Below are positions 59,238 through 64,000 of a stretch of 64,000 nucleotides of DNA, piece by piece. The position numbers were made by a program, and so were the translations under genes. The stretch spans positions 1 through 64,000 of the forward strand of contig NZ_CATMFB010000006.1 in the NCBI RefSeq assembly GCF_950066645.1, read 5' to 3'. A model generated the notes under the pieces. That model had not been told where the DNA came from. It did not search any database and saw nothing but the letters and a program-made list of their open reading frames with translations. The stretch is from an uncultured Thalassolituus sp. (GTDB lineage: Bacteria; Pseudomonadota; Gammaproteobacteria; Pseudomonadales; Oceanobacteraceae). Positions within the stretch are counted from its first letter, which is position 1; each line of letters opens with the position of its first letter.

Positions 59238-60416
59238 TTATTCGCCGTCTGTCGCCAGTTCAATAAAACGTAATTCCGGACTGCCCGAGTCTTCCAGGCT
59301 GTAGTAATTACTGATCTGAAGAGCGAACTGAGTTGAACCTTCCGTTGAAGAATCAGTGTTCACCACATAAGTACGGAAGTTAGGCCAGAGTTTGTGATTT
59401 CCACCCAGGTTATAGGCGTACCAGCTTTGCTCTGCAAAAAGTCCGGTGCTGCTGTCCTGAGAATAATGCGAAGCAATATTGGCTGTGTTAATCACAGTCG
59501 CGCTGGTGTAACCCGCCAGGGCTTCCGCATCGATCGCCCCGAAAACAGCACCATTGCCTGTGCCGAACACACCGCCGTTGGTCCACAGATTAATCGCGCG
59601 CGCAGAAAGATCGACTTCATACTGAAGCTCCCATCCGTCAGCCGCACAATCCATTGACTGCACAGTGTCAAAGTCGAGGCAGACCAGAGTCTCGTCTTCA
59701 CCAAATTCGACGCTGAAGGTTTCTTCATCACCAGCGAACTGAGAGGTACCAGCCGCCTGCGTTTCGTAGCGAACGGTCATACCGGTATAACTTGCGGCAT
59801 CAATAAACAGCTTGCTGTACGTCGCGCCATCGGCATGACGGATAAGATAACCGACGCTTGTGTCAGCACTGATCTGGTGGGTCATAAAGTCATAAACGTA
59901 CCAGTCGGTAAGGGCTGGTTCGTTGCTGTCCTGAACGTAGCTGAGAGTAGATGTGTCATACGCCACCAGCAGTGCAGCTTCTTCAATATCAGCGTCGGCA
60001 TTCATAAATACGGAAGGATTTGCCGAACCGTCGCCGTTATAAAAATCATCCTGAGCATCGGCCAACGCCACGCTCACATTACCGGAACCAGAATCGCCAC
60101 CATTCACTTTAATGGCAGTGCGTCGCAGCGCCAGCTGCCAGTCTGTTGACGTTTCCGCTTCTTCAGCCGTCAGCTCCAGCACCTTTCCTTCCGTCAGGCT
60201 GACAAATACCCAATCTGTATAGCTGGCTGCGTTCACTTTCAGGCTGGTCACACCCTGTGAATCCACCACCTGATCTGTAGTATCTGTCGTGCCGGTATCG
60301 ACAACATCGGTGACATCTTCGAGACTACTGTCGCTGTCGCCACCACAGGCGGTCAGTCCGGCCAGAGCGACTGAAGTTATCAGCCATTTACCCATTTCTT
60401 TTGTCAGTGCGTTCAT
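59238..60416 (-). CDS. hmuY: HmuY-family heme-binding lipoprotein
   Basis: The 392-residue lipoprotein has lipobox LTAC (Cys24, followed by GGDSDSS). The mature part has HmuY features: TDWQLALRRTAIKVNGGDSGSG, DWYVYDFMTHQISADTSVGYLIRHADG, YSKLFIDAASY, then a C-terminal YAYNLGGNHKLWPNFRTYVV and FALQISNYY. HmuY proteins capture heme at the surface for a partner TonB receptor. It is larger than Porphyromonas HmuY (~216 residues) because of an extra middle region (about 225-290). It lies between the receptor gene (15 bp) and hmuS. Confidence 0.9.
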   Translation of the reverse strand: MNALTKEMGKWLITSVALAGLTACGGDSDSSLEDVTDVVDTGTTDTTDQVVDSQGVTSLKVNAASYTDWVFVSLTEGKVLELTAEEAETSTDWQLALRRTAIKVNGGDSGSGNVSVALADAQDDFYNGDGSANPSVFMNADADIEEAALLVAYDTSTLSYVQDSNEPALTDWYVYDFMTHQISADTSVGYLIRHADGATYSKLFIDAASYTGMTVRYETQAAGTSQFAGDEETFSVEFGEDETLVCLDFDTVQSMDCAADGWELQYEVDLSARAINLWTNGGVFGTGNGAVFGAIDAEALAGYTSATVINTANIASHYSQDSSTGLFAEQSWYAYNLGGNHKLWPNFRTYVVNTDSSTEGSTQFALQISNYYSLEDSGSPELRFIELATDGE

Positions 60417-60431
60417 ACATTTCCCCCAATA

Positions 60432-62501
60432 TCAGAAACGGAAGTCGACGCCCACATAGGGAAATCGTCCTTCACTTGGTCTGCGGTCATAAGAGTCCGA
60501 CGGATCACGAACGTTATCCGTCAGGTTATTAATGCCCCCGAACAGGAGCAGATCTGGTTGCAGGCGGTAACCGGTTTTCAGGTCCAGCCGAAGAATATCT
60601 GGCGAGTACGACACCGCCTCTGTGCTACTGATGCCACTGGCCATACCACTCTGATAATCCAGGGTCAGAGTCGTGTCCCAGGCATCAGTCCACTGAACTG
60701 TGGTCATACTTTTGAGATGACGTGGCGCGCGCAATAACAGCGGTAAATGGGTATCCAGGTCTTCGGCAGTCATCCAGGCATAAGAGAGGCGCGAAGATAA
60801 ATAAGAGGTGCTGTATTGCACCGAGAACTCAGCGCCAAAGGTGCGTGCGTTTTCGAGATTTTCGTAACGATAAATAACAACGCTGCCGCCTGACTCGCGC
60901 TCACCGGAATCCTCTGCCTCTATCAGGTCGTAAAGGCGATTCACAAAACCTGACAGCTCAATATTCCAGTGGCGCTGATCAGAAAGACTCGCTGACATCT
61001 GAAAACTGTGTGATTTTTCGGGTACCAGATCTGGATTCCCAAGTACTTTGTATCCGTTAACGCTGTGATCAAATACGTAATAGCGATCTTTCAGGTTGGG
61101 CACCCGATAACCCAGGCCGATTGACTCCCGGAGCTGTACCTGCCATTCATCGCCCAGAACAAATTTCTGACGTGCCCCCAACGTAGGTGAAGCGTAGCCG
61201 CCAAAATCGCTGTCGTTCTGTAGCCGTAACCCGGGCGCCCACTCAAGAACATTTCCGTCGGACAGTTGCCGGGTTGCCGTCATCGCCATAAACGCTTCGA
61301 CGCTGCCGCGGTCAGCACCGTCCACTTCTGGCGTGTAGATGTAACATCCTCCCGATGGCAGATTTACCGACACTGCTCCCTCAGCAGCGACGTCACACGT
61401 CAGGCGGACTTCTGCTTTATCCTGAGAAAGTGATTCCCCAAACACTTCCAGACCAGACGTCGCCAGCCACTGATATCCAAACCCGGAACCAATATCGGTC
61501 TGATATTGCGCCACTGCTTTATGCTGATCGTAATCCGCTTCACGCCACAGACTGCCGGGCAACGCCCCTGATTTATTCAGCTGCGCGGTATCATCGCTTT
61601 GTTGCTCATACAACGCCTGCACCATCCAGTGGCCCGAGCTGGTATGAAGGTCCGCCTGAGCCGTCATTCTCTGGCGGCTCAGATCTTCCGTTTTATAACC
61701 CGCACTTCCCGAACTGGTGACGCGACGATTAGTCAGCGCTTCTTCATAGTTTTCAGCGTTCAGGCGCCATTGCCAGCGCCCCTTTTCAGCCTGATTACTG
61801 ACATCCAGTTTCACCTGAGTTTTGGTGCCATCGAAGCCCTGGGTCGCATAAGTCGCGTCGTCCAGATCGAATTCACTGGAAATGCGCCGGTCCATCATCA
61901 GATTCCACTTAAGGCCGACAAATTCGGTGTGCCCAGACACAAGCAGGTGACGCTGTGGAAGCGGCTCATCCGATAATTCACGATCAGAACCGAAAGTACC
62001 GGCCTGGGCAGAAATACGCCCACCCGTTGCGGCCTCGGTTTTCCGGGTAATGATATTGATCACGCCCCCCATTGCCGCGCTGCCATACAGTGCCGATGCG
62101 GCCCCCGGAATCACTTCAATCTGTTCTATATCCAGAGCGCCCAGTTGTGATGTATCGACCGTTGACCCAGTCGTTGCAGATACCGGCATGCCATCAACGA
62201 GTATCAACACCCTGTCCCCATTCAGACCCTGTAGCTGAACCTCTTCTCCGGTTTTGCCATGAATTTCCCGCAGCTGAATCCCCGGCAACATCCGCAGAGC
62301 ATCCCGTATATCCCGACTGTGGAGCCGCTGGATGGTGTCAGACTCCATCACAAGCGTGCGTACCGGAGCATCCGCCAGCAGCGAAGGGGCTCGTGTCGCA
62401 CTGATAACCATCGGGCCCAGCTCTGTGACTTCGCCATCGCCGTGACTGACGACAGAAGCAACCGCAAGGGCGCACGCAACGGGATAACGAAAGACCTGCA
62501 C
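60432..62501 (-). CDS. hmuR: TonB-dependent heme receptor HmuR
   Basis: This is the 689-residue outer-membrane receptor of the hmu operon. It has a signal peptide (SVVSHG-DG), a TonB box-like GPMVISATRAP, a plug domain (RDALRMLPGIQLREIHG, VQLQGLNGDRVLILVDGMPV, IEVIPGAASALYGSAAMGGVINIIT) and a barrel ending GVDFRF. The YRVPNLKDRYYVFDHSVNGYK...GNPDLVPEKS segment is the F/Y-R-x-P...NPxL heme-receptor motif seen in receptors that pair with HmuY. It is the first gene of the six-gene minus-strand operon, with a Fur-box-like site 56 bp upstream. Confidence 0.93.
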   Translation of the reverse strand: MQVFRYPVACALAVASVVSHGDGEVTELGPMVISATRAPSLLADAPVRTLVMESDTIQRLHSRDIRDALRMLPGIQLREIHGKTGEEVQLQGLNGDRVLILVDGMPVSATTGSTVDTSQLGALDIEQIEVIPGAASALYGSAAMGGVINIITRKTEAATGGRISAQAGTFGSDRELSDEPLPQRHLLVSGHTEFVGLKWNLMMDRRISSEFDLDDATYATQGFDGTKTQVKLDVSNQAEKGRWQWRLNAENYEEALTNRRVTSSGSAGYKTEDLSRQRMTAQADLHTSSGHWMVQALYEQQSDDTAQLNKSGALPGSLWREADYDQHKAVAQYQTDIGSGFGYQWLATSGLEVFGESLSQDKAEVRLTCDVAAEGAVSVNLPSGGCYIYTPEVDGADRGSVEAFMAMTATRQLSDGNVLEWAPGLRLQNDSDFGGYASPTLGARQKFVLGDEWQVQLRESIGLGYRVPNLKDRYYVFDHSVNGYKVLGNPDLVPEKSHSFQMSASLSDQRHWNIELSGFVNRLYDLIEAEDSGERESGGSVVIYRYENLENARTFGAEFSVQYSTSYLSSRLSYAWMTAEDLDTHLPLLLRAPRHLKSMTTVQWTDAWDTTLTLDYQSGMASGISSTEAVSYSPDILRLDLKTGYRLQPDLLLFGGINNLTDNVRDPSDSYDRRPSEGRFPYVGVDFRF

Positions 62502-62556
62502 AGCACTCTCCAGGACATTTGAAACGCCGGGGAGTGTATTCTCAATCCAAACTTAA

Positions 62557-62571
62557 TGCAAATCGTTATCA
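62557..62571. promoter_or_regulatory. Fur-box-like site between hmuR and the ferritin gene
   Basis: TGCAAATCGTTATCA matches 11 of 14 informative positions of TGATAAT-N-ATTATCA. It lies in the divergent gap, 56 bp from hmuR and 105 bp from the ferritin gene. Confidence 0.68.
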
Positions 62572-62675
62572 TTTAGTATTGCATTTGAGAGGTCTTAGCA
62601 TAGGCCTTTCAGGCTTGAAGGCTGGCAAACAGAGCGCTATCGTTGAGTTTTAGTCCGCTATCAAGAGATTCCGAT

Positions 62676-63146
62676 ATGAAAGGCAGCCAACGCGTCATCG
62701 ATCAACTACAGAAACTACTGAACTGCGAACTGGCCGCCCGCGATCAGTACTTTATCCACTCACGCATGTACGAAGACTGGGGACTTAAACGCCTTCACGA
62801 ACGTCTGAGCCACGAGATGGAAGAGGAAACTCACCACGCCGATCTGCTGATCAAGCGCATTCTGTTTCTGGAAGGCACCCCCAGCCTGTCACAACCTGAC
62901 AAGCTGAATGTCGGTACAGACGTTCCGTCGATGCTGAAGGCGGACCTTGACGTTGAGTACTACGTTGCCGATGCGCTGAAGGAAACCATGGCCGTGTGCG
63001 AAGAAGAAAAAGATTTTCAGACCCGCGACATGCTGCAGGAGCTTCTCTTTGATACCGAAGAAGATCACGCTCACTGGCTGGAACAGCAACTCGGATTAAT
63101 TAAACGGGTCGGCATGGAAAACTATCTGCAGACTCAGATGCTCTGA
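62676..63146 (+). CDS. Bacterioferritin-family ferritin without heme-ligand Met (FtnA/BfrA type)
   Basis: This is a 24-mer iron-storage protein. The 156-residue product has a four-helix ferritin fold with ferroxidase ligands in [19 protein letters not shown] and [12 protein letters not shown]. At the place of the bacterioferritin heme ligand Met52 it has Thr (EEETHHAD instead of DEMKHAD). This is the pattern of P. aeruginosa FtnA (formerly BfrA), which it closely resembles in overall sequence as I recall it. The ATG at 62676 is chosen; an upstream TTG frame has no RBS. Divergent from hmuR with a shared Fur-box-like site, so it stores or detoxifies iron in line with heme uptake. Confidence 0.92.
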   Translation: MKGSQRVIDQLQKLLNCELAARDQYFIHSRMYEDWGLKRLHERLSHEMEEETHHADLLIKRILFLEGTPSLSQPDKLNVGTDVPSMLKADLDVEYYVADALKETMAVCEEEKDFQTRDMLQELLFDTEEDHAHWLEQQLGLIKRVGMENYLQTQML

Positions 63147-63156
63147 TTGTATCAAC

Positions 63157-63196
63157 GCAGCATCTGCGCTCGCAGATGCTGCAGTGCCCCTCTTTT
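63157..63196 (+). terminator. Rho-independent terminator of the ferritin gene
   Basis: The perfect 11-bp stem GCAGCATCTGC / GCAGATGCTGC (63157-63167 with 63172-63182) is followed within 10 bp by a T-rich stretch. Confidence 0.8.
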
Positions 63197-63387
63197 ATTT
63201 TTGTTTTCCCTCGATTAAAACGTCCCCTCCGGAAAAGATTTTCCGATTTTCTGTTAACCGTAACTCATTGTATTTAAACACTTATTGACTTCATTAATGG
63301 CCAAGGCATGCTCGCAAACGCAACTGTCAATTTACGTCAGTTGCGGAAAATTGAGCAATCCCTCATAACAATAAGTGTGGAAAATAA

Positions 63388-64000
63388 ATGAAGTATAATC
63401 CCGCAAAAACCGGATGCCTGATTGGCATCACCAGTCTGCTTGCTGCCTGTGGTGGCGCTGACGACAGCAATTCTCCCGATAACCTGCGTAATTCCGGAAA
63501 TTCAGATACCTCCGTATCTCTGAACTACGATGTGTCCGCGTTTCTGGCACAAAGTATTTCAGAAAATACCATATCTGCAGCCGATTTTACTGCCGATCAG
63601 GTACTGCGCGGCGAACTCGCGGCGACGACTATCGGTGGAGAGAACGATGGCCAGACAGAAACCTTTGCCTGGACAATCTACCTCGACGAAGACACCTTCG
63701 AAGCAAGCAGTAATGCGACGCTGACTCTGGAACCAGGCAACTATGACTTCGAACTTCTGATGACCAAAGGTGATCAGCAGTACGCTGGTTACGCGAATCA
63801 GAATCTGGTCGATGGCGAAAATGACGTCGCGATGACCATACGTCCGATCATTGGTGATGCTATCGACGATGTCACCATTATCGATCGTCTCGCCTATTTT
63901 AAATTCCAGTACGATGCTGCCGAACTGGCCGCACTGACCGCGCCGGGAATCGGCATCCAGGTCGATGCTGGAATTGAACAGGTATTTAACATCAATACTC
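63388..64000 (+). CDS. Lipoprotein of unknown function, cut by the window end
   Basis: The frame is open from ATG 63388 to the window end (204 codons seen, C-terminus missing). It has a signal peptide with lipobox LAAC (Cys21, followed by GGADDS), a Ser/Asn-rich linker and then an acidic beta-rich region (TLEPGNYDFELLMTKGDQQY, LVDGENDVAMTIRPIIGDAID) resembling Ig-like or DUF-type surface domains. I do not recognise the family. It follows the heme/ferritin island but has its own upstream gap of 240 bp. Confidence 0.75.
   Translation, partial: MKYNPAKTGCLIGITSLLAACGGADDSNSPDNLRNSGNSDTSVSLNYDVSAFLAQSISENTISAADFTADQVLRGELAATTIGGENDGQTETFAWTIYLDEDTFEASSNATLTLEPGNYDFELLMTKGDQQYAGYANQNLVDGENDVAMTIRPIIGDAIDDVTIIDRLAYFKFQYDAAELAALTAPGIGIQVDAGIEQVFNINT

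Overview
The window is a gammaproteobacterial chromosome segment, most likely from a marine heterotroph of the Oceanospirillales type (Thalassolituus/Oceanobacter-like). This is inferred from the flagellar gene order, a P. aeruginosa-like flgM-flgN-flgZ set, the rpsP-rimM-trmD-rplS operon near dsbC, a very highly codon-optimised long-chain acyl-CoA dehydrogenase, and a fused TRAP transporter. No species assignment is claimed.

Region 1 (1-14.6 kb) is a flagellar/chemotaxis block. On the minus strand it reads cheV-cheR, then flgB-C-D-E, flgF-G-H, flgI and a small coiled-coil gene. flgA, flgM, flgN and flgZ (PilZ) are on the plus strand. Sigma-54 (-24/-12) promoters can be read in front of flgB, flgF, flgI and flgA, and a near-perfect sigma-28 promoter precedes flgM. 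The hook gene flgE is about three times its usual length. Intergenic repeats of a 76-bp imperfect palindrome form an array at the left end and interrupt the rod/ring operon twice. A tRNA-Arg(CCT) closes the block.

Region 2 (14.8-25.1 kb) holds an outer-membrane beta-barrel, a TetR regulator with a lipoprotein carboxylesterase, a divergent alpha/beta hydrolase with a clear palindrome between them, a secreted amidohydrolase/M19-like enzyme, a LEA14-type lipoprotein, and a three-gene operon encoding a ZorA-like channel, a ZorB/MotB-OmpA-like protein and a small Cys/His protein. That operon is the best candidate here for an undescribed system.

Region 3 (25.4-39.0 kb) has fadE, two tandem YbjQ-family genes, an M48 protease, trxB, a tandem pair of secreted paralogues, a three-gene TRAP transporter operon (TatT-like lipoprotein, binding protein, fused permease) with an internal terminator, and a PIN-PhoH protein. 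Region 4 (39-51 kb) has a CPA2 antiporter, a protease-propeller-barrel fusion, an RluA-family pseudouridine synthase, an AT-rich 0.8-kb gap with five DnaA-box-like motifs in one orientation, dsbC, the rpsP-rimM-trmD-rplS operon and a two-component system.

Region 5 (51-64 kb) has a delta-class carbonic anhydrase followed by an iron/heme island: an AraC regulator divergent from a TonB-dependent receptor, a six-gene hmuR-Y-S-T-U-V operon, and a ferritin of the FtnA type lacking the heme-ligand Met. Both divergent promoter regions carry Fur-box-like sequences. The window ends inside a lipoprotein gene.
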